Positions 1 to 8,391 are shown, counted from the stretch's first letter. The stretch: 17,440 bases of DNA from Pseudoselenomonas ruminantium (GCA_002373045.1 DFHU01000016.1:1-17440); one strand, 5' to 3'. Notes: generated by a model not told the origin, from the sequence alone. Translations and numbers: made by a program.

Positions 1-1290
1 GCCTATGGCTATGCTTCCCTGTGCGCTTACCGGACAGCTTGCACAGAAGGCCGCCCCTTAGCTAAGAAGCTGGGACTTTTGGGCGTAGCCATTTCCGTTA
101 TTTTCTTCTTCTGCCCGCTCCTGCCGGGACTGCTGCTCGGCGGCTCCATGGAAACCGAATCCTACCTGATGCTGGCCGTCTGGAGCCTTGTGGGCTTTGC
201 CTATTACTGGTACACCTTTAAGACCGACAAGCGCAGCCGCTTTGGGCACAGCACCTCCATGTGCATTATGATTCTGTTCCTCAATTTCTTTGCCTCCAGC
301 ATCTGGCTCTGGCAGATTATGAAAAAACAGCTGCAACAGGCAGCCAACGGCTCTATTAATATCACCTATGACAATATCGCTATGGACAGCACCATTCAGA
401 TGGTGATGATTTTGCTTATCCTGCTTTTGATGGCCGATATCTTCATTACCATCAAGCGCCGTGAACGGCAGATTGCCCAACGGCGTCATCAGCGAAGCGA
501 GATGAACATTGCCCGCAACACGTTTCTGTCCAATATATCTCATGACCTGAACATTCCCATGGAGGCTGCCCAAACCTCCATTCATCAGTCGCTGGAAAAC
601 TGTTCCATCTGTGCCACCTGTCCGGAGGAAAACTGCCCCCGCCGCATTCCCGACCGGCTGAACAACTGCCTGTGGCAGCTCGATGCCCATACCCAGCATT
701 TGGGCACCCTTATCGGCAACATGATTAGTCAGAAAGGTATCACCACCGAAGATGTGCAGGCCGGCACCGCCAAAGTTCATCAGCTGCTCAGGCATACAGA
801 GACCATGGACTGGCGGCATGTGTTGCAGCATGCCAAAGACTTGTTTGCCATGCAAATGCAGGAAAAAAATATCTTTTTTGATGCCTATCCCATTGAACTG
901 CCGCATCCTCGTGTAATCGGTGACGAACAGCGGCTGGAACGCCTGCTGATCAATCTCATCAGTAACGCCTGTGAATATACGCCCGCAGGCGGCGGGGTCA
1001 TGGTCACGCTGCTGGAAACCGGTGCAGCCGCCGAAAAGGCCACCTACGAACTGCATGTAAACGATACCGGCACCAATATTCCGCAGGTCATCATCAGCCA
1101 CATGGCTGACCCTGAAACTTTTGATGATGAAGCTGTCGATTTAAGCGGTCTGTGCATAGCCAAAGGACTGGTGCAGATTATGGGCGGCACACTGAAGATA
1201 AACTCCTTGCCGGGACAAGGTGCAGGCAAGGATATCATCATCACCCTGACCATGCCGCTGGCTCCGGAGCCTCCGGCAGAACAACCATAA
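1..1290 (+). CDS. APC-type permease/histidine-kinase fusion protein, copy 1 (5' end missing)
   Basis: The reading frame is open from base 1, so the start lies upstream and only the last 429 residues are visible. They align along their whole length with residues 388-832 of the next gene, whose first 395 residues are an APC-family amino-acid permease; the missing part is therefore inferred to be a permease. Visible are several membrane segments, then a cytoplasmic kinase module: an H-box with SHDLNIPM (His codon 541-543), an N-box with NLISNACEYTP that keeps the Mg-binding Asn, a partial G1 box (NDTGTN, second Gly lost) and a G2-like stretch GLCIAKGLVQIMGG. A four-cysteine cluster (601-636) follows the H-box. 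By analogy with CbrA-like transporter-kinases it could couple amino-acid transport or binding to phosphorelay; this is inference. No response regulator is in view. The stop lies 12 bases before the next start, so the two are probably co-transcribed. Confidence 0.8.
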   Translation, partial: AYGYASLCAYRTACTEGRPLAKKLGLLGVAISVIFFFCPLLPGLLLGGSMETESYLMLAVWSLVGFAYYWYTFKTDKRSRFGHSTSMCIMILFLNFFASSIWLWQIMKKQLQQAANGSINITYDNIAMDSTIQMVMILLILLLMADIFITIKRRERQIAQRRHQRSEMNIARNTFLSNISHDLNIPMEAAQTSIHQSLENCSICATCPEENCPRRIPDRLNNCLWQLDAHTQHLGTLIGNMISQKGITTEDVQAGTAKVHQLLRHTETMDWRHVLQHAKDLFAMQMQEKNIFFDAYPIELPHPRVIGDEQRLERLLINLISNACEYTPAGGGVMVTLLETGAAAEKATYELHVNDTGTNIPQVIISHMADPETFDDEAVDLSGLCIAKGLVQIMGGTLKINSLPGQGAGKDIIITLTMPLAPEPPAEQP

Positions 1291-1302
1291 GGAGATGCTC
1301 GT

Positions 1303-3801
1303 ATGAATGAACAATCCAATATCCGTCTTCTCTATCCCTTAAATGTCTGGGCATTGTCCTTTGGCAGTGCCGTGGGCTGGGGGGCCTTCTTCATGATGCC
1401 GGGCAGTTTATTTCTGCCCCTCGCCGGGCCTGTAGGCAGCATTATCGCCATCGCCATTGCCAGTATTGCCATGCTGATTATCAGTGCCAACTTCTGCAGG
1501 CTCGCACAAAAGTATCCGAATAACGGCGGCTTTTTCGCCTATGTGCGGGAGGTCATGGGCTATGACCATGCTTTTCTGACGGGCTGGGCACTCCTTGTCG
1601 CTTATCTGTCCATCCTTTGGGCCAACGCCACCTCCGTGGCGGTACTTATCCGCTATATTTTCGGCGATGCCCTGGTATGGGGGCTGTTCCACTACAAGGT
1701 GGCAGGCTTTGATGTCTACGGCGGTGAGGTGCTGACCACCCTTGCCGTACTCCTCATCTTCGGACTGTTTTCCGCTTACGGCGGGAAGACCAAACGCCCG
1801 CTCAATACCCTGCTGGCTCTGGTTCTGCTGTTTGGACTCCTCCTGCTCTTTTTCGGGGTAGCCGCTATGAGTCCGCAGCATGCCAGCTTCTATCCGCCGT
1901 TTGCGGCAGAGGGTTCCCCCGGCTTGCAGATTTTCAGCCTGCTCATGCTCGCCCCCTGGATGTTCTTCGGCTTTGAATCCGTCACGCAGGGCGGGGCAGA
2001 ATTCCGCTTCCCCGTGCAGCGCATTTGGCCGCTGATTATCGCTTCATCCGTCTGTATTTTCCTGGGCTTCAGCCTGCCCATTGCCATTTCCGTACTTTCC
2101 ATCCCGCCGGAATTTGCCGGCTGGCCGGAATATGTAGGGGCGCTGTCTAACCTCAAGGGCCTTGATTCCCTGCCGGTATTCCACAGCGTCAGCACGCTTT
2201 TGGGTTCCGGCGGACTCATGCTGTTGACCGCTGTCGTCATTGCCGCCATGGCTACCTGTCTTATCGGCCTCTTTCGCGCCTGCTCCTTCCTGTTGCAGGC
2301 CATGGCCCATGATCAGCTCCTGCCGGAAATCTTTGCGCGGCAGACGGAAAACGGCACGCCGCGCAATGCGGTATTCCTCATCATGCTCCTGTCACTGCCC
2401 ATTCCCTTTCTGGGACGCACGGCCATTGTCTGGCTGGTTGATGCCATCACCATCAGCGGTGCTCTGGCCTATGCCTATGTTTCTCTGTGCCGCTACCGCA
2501 TCTCCAAAAGCGAAGGCGAGACAGCCGGCAAGTTTTTGGGCATCTGCGGCCTTGTTATTTCGCTCCTGTTTTTCTTCTGCCCCGTCATCCCGGACTTGCT
2601 CGCCGGCAGCAATCTGAAAACCGAATCCTACCTGCTGCTCTCCGTCTGGAGCGTTTTGGGGCTTGTCTTTTACTGGTATGTCTTTAAGCATGATGCACAA
2701 AACCGCTTTGGCAAATCCTTTTCCATGTGTACGGTGCTCCTGTTCCTGAATTTCTTTTCCTCCTCCCTATGGCTGCGGCAGACCATGGTCAGTAAGATAC
2801 CACTGGCTCGTCTGGGCGGATACGCCCCTGTAAACGATGCACTGACCCAGAATTGCCTTATACAGATTCTGCTCATTCTGCTCATTCTCTTTTTCATGGC
2901 CGATATCTTTACCACCATGCGCCGCCGGGAGCTGGCCTTAAACGAGCTGGCTTATGCCGAGCAAAAAGCCAGCCGCACAAACAGTGTCTATCTGGCCAAC
3001 ATGACCCATGACATCCGGCTGATGATGAATGCCATTATGAGTTATGTACAAAATGCCACGGACACCAAACGGGAATATCAGTCCATGCAGGGAAAATGCC
3101 CCGCGGAAAATCTTGGCGGCCTCTGGCAGGGACTCAGCCACACCGACTCCATCAGCCATTACTTCCTCCACCTCGTTGAGGATATGCGCAATTTTAACCG
3201 CATCACGGGCAGCGAACTGAAGCTCTTCCCGGTTCCCATGGATATTCGTAATTGCCTGCAGGAAATCCAGCATATCTTCACCCCGCAGATGCAAAGCAAA
3301 AACATTGACTTTATGGCCTGCACAGCAGAGCTGGAAAATCCTTACATCTATTGCGATAACAACCGCTTGCAGCGTGTGCTATTAAACATTATCAGTCTTG
3401 CTTATGACTATACCCCGTCAGGCGGCAGTATCAGCGTCACGCTTGCTCAGCGCGGGACTGCCTACCAGATTCCCCCCACGCCTGATGACCAGCGGCATCT
3501 GCGGCTCTATGCCGATTACGAGCTGCGCATCAAAAATACCGGTGCCTGCCTGCCGGATACCTTAGGAGCCATCTTCTACAATGATTCGGACTGGCACCAG
3601 CTGTTCAAACAGGAAGGCGCTATGCGGACAATGGCCATTGCCAAACACCTTCTGGAACTTTTCCATGCCAAGGTGGAGATTGAATCCACAACCGAACCGC
3701 CGGAGCAAAGCACAGAAATGATTATCCGGCTTTCCTGCAAGCTGGCCAAACAATCAGCCGTTCCCATGCAGACAACACAGGAAGCCATCAATATGTACTG
3801 A
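1303..3801 (+). CDS. APC-type permease/histidine-kinase fusion protein, copy 2 (degenerate kinase)
   Basis: 832 residues; ATG preceded by GGAG (1291-1294) at 8 bases. Residues about 14-395 form an APC-superfamily amino-acid permease with the glycine-rich first helix (SAVGWGAFF). Further hydrophobic segments lie near 411-432, 441-460, 472-492 and 517-533. A basic linker (RRREL) leads to a HisKA-like helix with NMTHDIRLMMNAI (H569) and a HATPase_c-like domain to about 812. ATP-binding motifs are eroded: the Mg-binding Asn of the N-box is Leu699 (NIISLAYDYTP), the G1 Asp is Asn745 (KNTGACLP), and the G2 glycines are missing (ELFHAKVEIES). It is probably a non-catalytic or partner subunit that may pair with the upstream copy; that role is inferred. 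Permease identity is firm at family level, substrate unknown. The gene ends 15 bases before a strong bidirectional terminator. Confidence 0.85.
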   Translation: MNEQSNIRLLYPLNVWALSFGSAVGWGAFFMMPGSLFLPLAGPVGSIIAIAIASIAMLIISANFCRLAQKYPNNGGFFAYVREVMGYDHAFLTGWALLVAYLSILWANATSVAVLIRYIFGDALVWGLFHYKVAGFDVYGGEVLTTLAVLLIFGLFSAYGGKTKRPLNTLLALVLLFGLLLLFFGVAAMSPQHASFYPPFAAEGSPGLQIFSLLMLAPWMFFGFESVTQGGAEFRFPVQRIWPLIIASSVCIFLGFSLPIAISVLSIPPEFAGWPEYVGALSNLKGLDSLPVFHSVSTLLGSGGLMLLTAVVIAAMATCLIGLFRACSFLLQAMAHDQLLPEIFARQTENGTPRNAVFLIMLLSLPIPFLGRTAIVWLVDAITISGALAYAYVSLCRYRISKSEGETAGKFLGICGLVISLLFFFCPVIPDLLAGSNLKTESYLLLSVWSVLGLVFYWYVFKHDAQNRFGKSFSMCTVLLFLNFFSSSLWLRQTMVSKIPLARLGGYAPVNDALTQNCLIQILLILLILFFMADIFTTMRRRELALNELAYAEQKASRTNSVYLANMTHDIRLMMNAIMSYVQNATDTKREYQSMQGKCPAENLGGLWQGLSHTDSISHYFLHLVEDMRNFNRITGSELKLFPVPMDIRNCLQEIQHIFTPQMQSKNIDFMACTAELENPYIYCDNNRLQRVLLNIISLAYDYTPSGGSISVTLAQRGTAYQIPPTPDDQRHLRLYADYELRIKNTGACLPDTLGAIFYNDSDWHQLFKQEGAMRTMAIAKHLLELFHAKVEIESTTEPPEQSTEMIIRLSCKLAKQSAVPMQTTQEAINMY

Positions 3802-3816
3802 CTGTTGACTGCTGAC

Positions 3817-3859
3817 AAAAAGCTGTATCCCTTCACACTTAGGAGGGATACAGCTTTTT
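3817..3859. terminator. Bidirectional Rho-independent terminator
   Basis: Two perfect 16-base arms (3817-3832 and 3844-3859) are separated by an 11-base loop. The outer part of the stem is an A-run on one side and a T-run on the other, so a U-tract follows the hairpin on either strand. It lies between the converging permease-kinase gene (+) and the chemoreceptor gene (-) and can end both transcripts. Confidence 0.9.
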
Positions 3860-3872
3860 TGCGCAGACAGAA

Positions 3873-3906
3873 GGCGGGCTGCAGGGATTTCTCCCTGCGG
3901 CCCGCC
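3873..3906 (-). terminator. GC-rich hairpin after the chemoreceptor gene
   Basis: 15-base arms 3873-3887 and 3892-3906 with one imperfect pair and a four-base loop, which reads GAAA (a GNRA tetraloop) on the minus strand. It starts 24 bases after the stop of the chemoreceptor gene. No U-tract follows directly, so it is more likely a 3'-end stabilising stem that works with the adjacent terminator than a terminator by itself. Confidence 0.5.
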
Positions 3907-3922
3907 CTGCCGGATAAATGGA

Positions 3923-3941
3923 TTAAACCTTAAACCTTAAA
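3923..3941. repeat. 7-base tandem repeat over a stop codon
   Basis: TTAAACC occurs twice in tandem (3923-3929, 3930-3936), followed by TTAAA. It covers the stop codon of the minus-strand chemoreceptor gene. The protein still ends in the usual GEFKV, so the duplication adds only non-coding bases after the stop. Confidence 0.6.
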
Positions 3942-5660
3942 TTCACCTACTGCTGTCTGCAAACCATGCGCCAGCTGTGCCAAAGCTTCACTGGCTGCTG
4001 CAATTTCTTCAGCGGCTGCGGACTGCTGCTCGGCGGCTGCCGATACGCTTTCCATGTCGGCGGCTACCTGACGGCTGTTGTCGGAAATCTTGCTGGAACG
4101 GGTACGGACATTTTCCGTATCCTGCGAAACCACCTTGAGGTCGCCACTCATGCCCTCAGACTTGACCGCTACAGCTTCAGACGCTTCGAGAATCTTGTCA
4201 AAGGCCGCCTTGAGCTGACCGACAGAAGCCGTGCCTTCCTTGACGGCGGTATTGCCCTTCTGCATGGAGCTTACCGCAAGGGATGTATCACTCTGGATAC
4301 CGCCGATAATCCCGCTGATGCGTTTGGCCGCATTCTGGGATTCTTCGGCCAGCTTTCTTACTTCATCGGCAACTACCGCAAAGCCACGGCCATGTTCGCC
4401 GGCACGGGCTGCTTCAATAGCGGCATTGAGCGCCAGCAGATTGGTCTGCTCGGCAATGCCGGAAATGGCTTCGACAATCTGGCTGATTTCCTGCGAACGC
4501 TGCCCCAGTTTATCCACGGTAACCGTGGAGCTGTTGACAATTTCTTCGACGCTGACAATCTTGCTTACGGCATCGCCGATAGCACTGCTGCCATCCTGCG
4601 CCTGCTTATGAGACTCGGTAACATTGGCACTGACTTCACTGGCGGTTCTGTTGAGGTTTTCAATGGAGCGCATGGTGTTGTCGATGGATTCCATCGCTTC
4701 TTCGACATCCTTCTGCTGCTCGATTACCGCACCGGCAGAACTGGTAACGCGCTGTGCCACCTGCTCGGAGGCCAGTGCCGACTGGTGAGCCGTAGCCGTA
4801 AGTTCCTGCGAGGATGCTGCCAGCTGTTCGGTGGAGCTGATTACCTTCTTAATCAGTTCGTTAACCGTAATGCGCATATCCTTGACCGCCTTTTCCATAC
4901 GGCCAAATTCATCACCGCGCTCCACGGTACCGATAAGGCCGCCCGTGCGGAAGTCACCATGAGAGAGTTTCTCACAGACACGGATAACCAGCTGCAGCGG
5001 ATCGGTAATCTGCTTGGTTACATAGGCGATGGACAAGGTGAGAATGACGATAATCGCCGCACAGGTAATAATCATGCGGAATATCGCGCTGTCCATATCG
5101 GCCTTTGCTTCAGCCATACCGGTCTGTGCATTCTCCAGATTCCTGCTCTGCACCTCTTCCAGGTCATTGGACATGGCTACTGCCAGCGGCATGACATTTT
5201 CCTGATAATAATTCATGGGTGCCCGCTCGTCTTCGCCTTCAAAAGCGTTCATCTGCAAGAGCTGGCCGGCATTGGACTTGTATTTATCAAAGTCCTTACG
5301 CACCTTGGCTGCCATTTCCGCACGCTGGGGATGATTGGCATGCAGCGCCTCATATTTCTTCATATATTCTTCGGCTTCATTCATGGCGTTGTTGAACTTC
5401 GTAATCCTGTCCTGACGGCGGTCAGGCATTATCGTATAGGGCTGCAAACTTGCCTGAATCTGCGAATAACGGGTGTTATAGCGCACCTTGGCACAGTAGT
5501 AAATACTCATGGTGTCTTCGTTATAAAGCTCTTCCATGTTCTGCTGGGCGCTCTTTAAGGAGCTATAGCCCACCCAGCCTACCACCAATGTGGCAATAAA
5601 GGCCAACACACCGATTATCGCCAGCTTGTGGGCGACTTTCAAATTTTTTACAAATCCCAT
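3930..5660 (-). CDS. Methyl-accepting chemotaxis protein, 4HB-like sensor
   Basis: 576 residues; ATG preceded by a purine-rich AAGGGGG at 9 bases. Layout: TM1 about 12-34, a helical extracytoplasmic sensor 35-195 resembling the 4HB_MCP type, TM2 about 196-216, HAMP 217-270, then the coiled-coil signalling domain to the end. The conserved hairpin tip, which binds CheA/CheW, is clear (GIAEQTNLLALNAAIEAARA and GRGFAVVADEVRKLAEES, residues 401-442). There is no C-terminal CheR-docking pentapeptide; the protein ends in FKV. 4HB sensors bind small ligands, but the ligand cannot be read from the sequence. Its start is 35 bases after the stop of the upstream receptor gene, so co-transcription is likely, ending at the bidirectional terminator. 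No other che gene is in the window. Confidence 0.93.
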   Translation of the reverse strand: MGFVKNLKVAHKLAIIGVLAFIATLVVGWVGYSSLKSAQQNMEELYNEDTMSIYYCAKVRYNTRYSQIQASLQPYTIMPDRRQDRITKFNNAMNEAEEYMKKYEALHANHPQRAEMAAKVRKDFDKYKSNAGQLLQMNAFEGEDERAPMNYYQENVMPLAVAMSNDLEEVQSRNLENAQTGMAEAKADMDSAIFRMIITCAAIIVILTLSIAYVTKQITDPLQLVIRVCEKLSHGDFRTGGLIGTVERGDEFGRMEKAVKDMRITVNELIKKVISSTEQLAASSQELTATAHQSALASEQVAQRVTSSAGAVIEQQKDVEEAMESIDNTMRSIENLNRTASEVSANVTESHKQAQDGSSAIGDAVSKIVSVEEIVNSSTVTVDKLGQRSQEISQIVEAISGIAEQTNLLALNAAIEAARAGEHGRGFAVVADEVRKLAEESQNAAKRISGIIGGIQSDTSLAVSSMQKGNTAVKEGTASVGQLKAAFDKILEASEAVAVKSEGMSGDLKVVSQDTENVRTRSSKISDNSRQVAADMESVSAAAEQQSAAAEEIAAASEALAQLAHGLQTAVGEFKV

Positions 5661-5695
5661 AAATAACTTCCCCCTTCTGTATTCCTCCTGTCTGG

Positions 5696-7672
5696 TTATA
5701 CCTTAAACTTGCCTACCGCCTCCTGCATCTTTACAGCCAGCGTTGCCAGTGCCTGCGATGCCGCCGCGATTTCCTCATTTGATGCAGACTGTTCCTCGGT
5801 TGCCGAGGAAATGGACTGCATGCTGTCGGAGGTCTTATTGCTGGCATTATCGATGGCATCCACGGCAGTAACAATCTGCTCTGCTCCCGTAGAAACCTGC
5901 GATACGGCACTATTGATTTCTTCCATCTGACTGTTGATGGAATCCACCTTGCTCATGATGTCCTCGAACTGCTCGCCTACATCGCGGATGGCCTTGGTAC
6001 CCAGCGTAACTTCCTGCGTACCATTCTTCATGGATTCCACCGCTTTGGCGGTATCGTGCTGAATGGAGGCGATGCGTTCTTTTATCTGTTCTGCCGATTC
6101 CTGAGATTCAGCAGCCAGTTTCCTTACCTCATCGGCCACAACGGCAAAGCCGCGGCCCTGTTCACCGGCGCGGGCTGCCTCAATAGCGGCATTCAGTGAC
6201 AACAGGTTAGTCTGCTCGGCAATGGAGGAAATTGCCTCCACAATCTGGCCAATCTGCTGGGAATTTTCCCCCAAAGCCTTAACCACTTCCGAAGATGCCA
6301 ATACGCTTTCCTCGATGGTACCCATCTTCTTAATGGCTTCTTCCATAAGGTCTGCACCCTTCTTGGCCGCTTCTGCCGTCTGCTGGGATGCCGTAGTGAT
6401 ATGTCTGGCTTTGGTCGACATATTGGCAATATCGTGATATACGCCGTCAACACTGCCCTTGGCATTTTCGATATTCCCCAGCTGTTCAGCTACGTTGGCG
6501 ACAACATCACCCACCGTTTCCGCCACATGTACGGAGGTATTGGCCGACTGCTGGGCATTAGCGGTAAGTTCTTCCGAAGATGCTGCCACCTGTTCAGAAG
6601 TGGTAGCCATCTGCCGGATAAGATCCCGCAGCTTTTCACTCATGGTATTAAAGGCGTTCGTCAAAGAGCCGATTTCATCACTGGTGGAAACAGCCAGTTT
6701 TTCCTGCATCAGATTGCCATTGGACATTTCCGTGGCATGGGCTTCCAAAGCCACAATCGGATTGGTAATCATGCCGGCAAAGCGGAAGCAGACGCCCAGC
6801 ACCAAAATAAGACCAACCAGCGTGAGCACGCCATAAATTACCTTCAGGCTGCTGACCGATGCAAATACATAATCATAAGGTACACTCATACCAATCAGCC
6901 AGCCCGTGCTGCCAATCGTGGTATAGGAGATAACCACCTTGCTGTCTGCGGCCTCGCCAACGAACATACCATGACCGGCCTTCATCATTTCCTCAAACTT
7001 CGGACCAACCAAGGGCAGATCCTGAACCTTGCTGCCGACCTTTTCTTCGCCGCCGTTCCCCAGAATAATACCATTCTTATCGGCAATAAACGCCTTGCCG
7101 GCTTCGCCGTGATATTTTATCTTCTTGGCCATAGCATCCACTACCGCCAAATCAATATCCGTGCACAAAGTACCGAAGTACTGTCCGTCCTTCTTAAAGG
7201 GAGCTACTGCCGATACGACAAATTTACCGGTGTTCTTATCCATATAGGGGTCGGTAAAGACCAGCTTGCCCGCCTTCTTGGCATCGTTGTACCAAGGGCG
7301 GGTACGCGGGTCGAGCGTCCCCGTGCTCTTGTTCTGGGTGCGGTAGGAAGCAAAATAGCCATCCTCTGTCCCGATATTGAGGTCAAGGATTTCCGGGTCG
7401 GAAGCGCCCAACGCCAATGAAGCAATGGATTTTACCCGGCTCTCATCACCGTTAAATTCCGTCATCAAATCCGCTGCATACTGAGCCGATGCGCCCTTCT
7501 TTGCCAGCCAGCCGTCCATCTCACTTTCAGCGGCACTCATGGAAACCGAAAACTCAGCCCGCACAGCCTCTTCCAGATTCTTATCAGCCGTGTAGAAGCC
7601 GATAATGGAAATCACCGCCAGCAGGACACCCACAATGCCGGCCAGCACATAAAATTTTTGCCGAATTCCCAT
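5696..7672 (-). CDS. Methyl-accepting chemotaxis protein, dCache sensor
   Basis: 658 residues from the ATG at 7672. An in-frame ATG at 7681 is less likely because GAGAGG touches it, whereas that same site is 9 bases from the chosen start. Numbering here is from the 7681 ATG: TM1 about 9-30, dCache_1 sensor about 38-277, TM2 280-303, HAMP 304-356, signalling domain to 661 with the tip SSIAEQTNLLSLNAAIEAAR and GRGFAVVADEVRKL. In the distal Cache lobe R128, W130, Y131, Y146, D148 and D175 have the spacing of the amino-acid-binding set known from PctA-type receptors (numbers recalled, not aligned). That predicts amino-acid taxis, which suits the amino-acid transporters nearby. It is probably first gene of a two-receptor operon. 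No good sigma-70 promoter was found upstream. Confidence 0.94.
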   Translation of the reverse strand: MGIRQKFYVLAGIVGVLLAVISIIGFYTADKNLEEAVRAEFSVSMSAAESEMDGWLAKKGASAQYAADLMTEFNGDESRVKSIASLALGASDPEILDLNIGTEDGYFASYRTQNKSTGTLDPRTRPWYNDAKKAGKLVFTDPYMDKNTGKFVVSAVAPFKKDGQYFGTLCTDIDLAVVDAMAKKIKYHGEAGKAFIADKNGIILGNGGEEKVGSKVQDLPLVGPKFEEMMKAGHGMFVGEAADSKVVISYTTIGSTGWLIGMSVPYDYVFASVSSLKVIYGVLTLVGLILVLGVCFRFAGMITNPIVALEAHATEMSNGNLMQEKLAVSTSDEIGSLTNAFNTMSEKLRDLIRQMATTSEQVAASSEELTANAQQSANTSVHVAETVGDVVANVAEQLGNIENAKGSVDGVYHDIANMSTKARHITTASQQTAEAAKKGADLMEEAIKKMGTIEESVLASSEVVKALGENSQQIGQIVEAISSIAEQTNLLSLNAAIEAARAGEQGRGFAVVADEVRKLAAESQESAEQIKERIASIQHDTAKAVESMKNGTQEVTLGTKAIRDVGEQFEDIMSKVDSINSQMEEINSAVSQVSTGAEQIVTAVDAIDNASNKTSDSMQSISSATEEQSASNEEIAAASQALATLAVKMQEAVGKFKV

Positions 7673-7681
7673 AACCACCAT

Positions 7682-7792
7682 CCTCTCTTTATCTCATATT
7701 TCCCAAGGTCGTAACCATTTGTTTTTTTATTTCTACATCAAGGCTCTAAATCCTTTTGCTAATAAAAATTTTCTAAAAATATTTATGAAGGC
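7682..7792. other. AT-rich leader of the chemoreceptor pair
   Basis: This intergenic stretch lies upstream of the dCache receptor gene and downstream of hpf. It holds the receptor ribosome binding site and runs of A/T, but no convincing sigma-70, sigma-28 or sigma-54 promoter could be read. Confidence 0.4.
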
Positions 7793-7830
7793 AAAAAGCC
7801 CGCATAACCTGTTACAGCTATGCGGGCTTT
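7793..7830 (-). terminator. Rho-independent terminator of hpf
   Basis: 12-base perfect arms (7795-7806 and 7819-7830) with a 12-base loop. On the minus strand the stem runs into five T residues (complement of 7793-7797). It begins 19 bases after the hpf stop. Confidence 0.88.
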
Positions 7831-7848
7831 CCCGATGATTACCGATTT

Positions 7849-8391
7849 TTAGTTACCGGATTCAATCAAACCGTAATTGCCATCGGTACGCTTGTAAACC
7901 ACCTGCACATCTTCGGTTTCGGAATTGCGGAACACGAAGAAATTGTGATTCAGGAGATTCATCTGCATGATGGCTTCCTGCACATCCATAGGTTTTACCA
8001 CAAATTTCTTGGTCTTTACCACCTGATATTCTTCATCATCACCGGAGATTTCTACAGGCGCGGATTTTAATGCCTCGGCCTTGAAGCCGCCGCCACGGAA
8101 ACGGCGCGCGAGTTTCGTCTTCTGCTTATGAATCTGGCGTTCGAGTTTTTCCACTACCAGGTCAATCGATGTATACATATCCATCGTGGCTTCCTCGCCG
8201 CGAAGCAGGATGCCGCCCTGTACAGGAACCGTCACCTCAACAATGTGCCGCCCCTTCGATACGGTCAGCAGAACCGAAATATCACCAACATTTTCAAAAT
8301 ACTTGGTGACTTTGCCTACGCGTTTTTCCACATACTCGCGCAGCGAAGGAGTGATCTCGATGTTCTTGCCTCTTACAGTGAATGTTGCCAT
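7849..8391 (-). CDS. hpf: Ribosome hibernation-promoting factor, long form
   Basis: 180 residues from ATG at 8391 (MATFTVRGKNIEIT). An in-frame ATG at 8400 has its AGGGG directly abutting, while that site is 9 bases from the chosen ATG. Residues about 1-100 are the S30AE/HPF domain that sits in the decoding region of the 30S subunit; about 115-178 is the C-terminal dimerisation domain (KKFVVKPMDVQEAIMQMNLL) found only in long HPF, which joins two 70S ribosomes into inactive 100S particles in stationary phase. A basic linker (KQKTKLARRFRGGGFK) connects them. It is monocistronic by layout, with a terminator on each side. The leader contains a small hairpin (about 8418-8432) but no clear consensus promoter. 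Confidence 0.95.
   Translation of the reverse strand: MATFTVRGKNIEITPSLREYVEKRVGKVTKYFENVGDISVLLTVSKGRHIVEVTVPVQGGILLRGEEATMDMYTSIDLVVEKLERQIHKQKTKLARRFRGGGFKAEALKSAPVEISGDDEEYQVVKTKKFVVKPMDVQEAIMQMNLLNHNFFVFRNSETEDVQVVYKRTDGNYGLIESGN

Noticed and set aside
58..1101. A 347-codon minus-strand open frame opposite the first permease-kinase gene
   Set aside because: The plus-strand frame has conserved membrane and kinase motifs; the antisense frame has none.
3873..3906. Second independent terminator between converging genes
   Set aside because: The stem is strong but no T-run follows directly on the minus strand; described as an accessory 3' stem.
3966..5558. A 530-codon open frame on the plus strand opposite the 4HB-like receptor gene
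   Set aside because: It is antisense to a clear chemoreceptor, has no family-like sequence, and is rich in Gly/His/Leu as expected from a complementary frame.
7690..7730. Sigma-54-like TGG-N8-TTGG before the dCache receptor gene
   Set aside because: The -12 element lacks the required GC (GG instead), and the -24 element is not TGGCAC.
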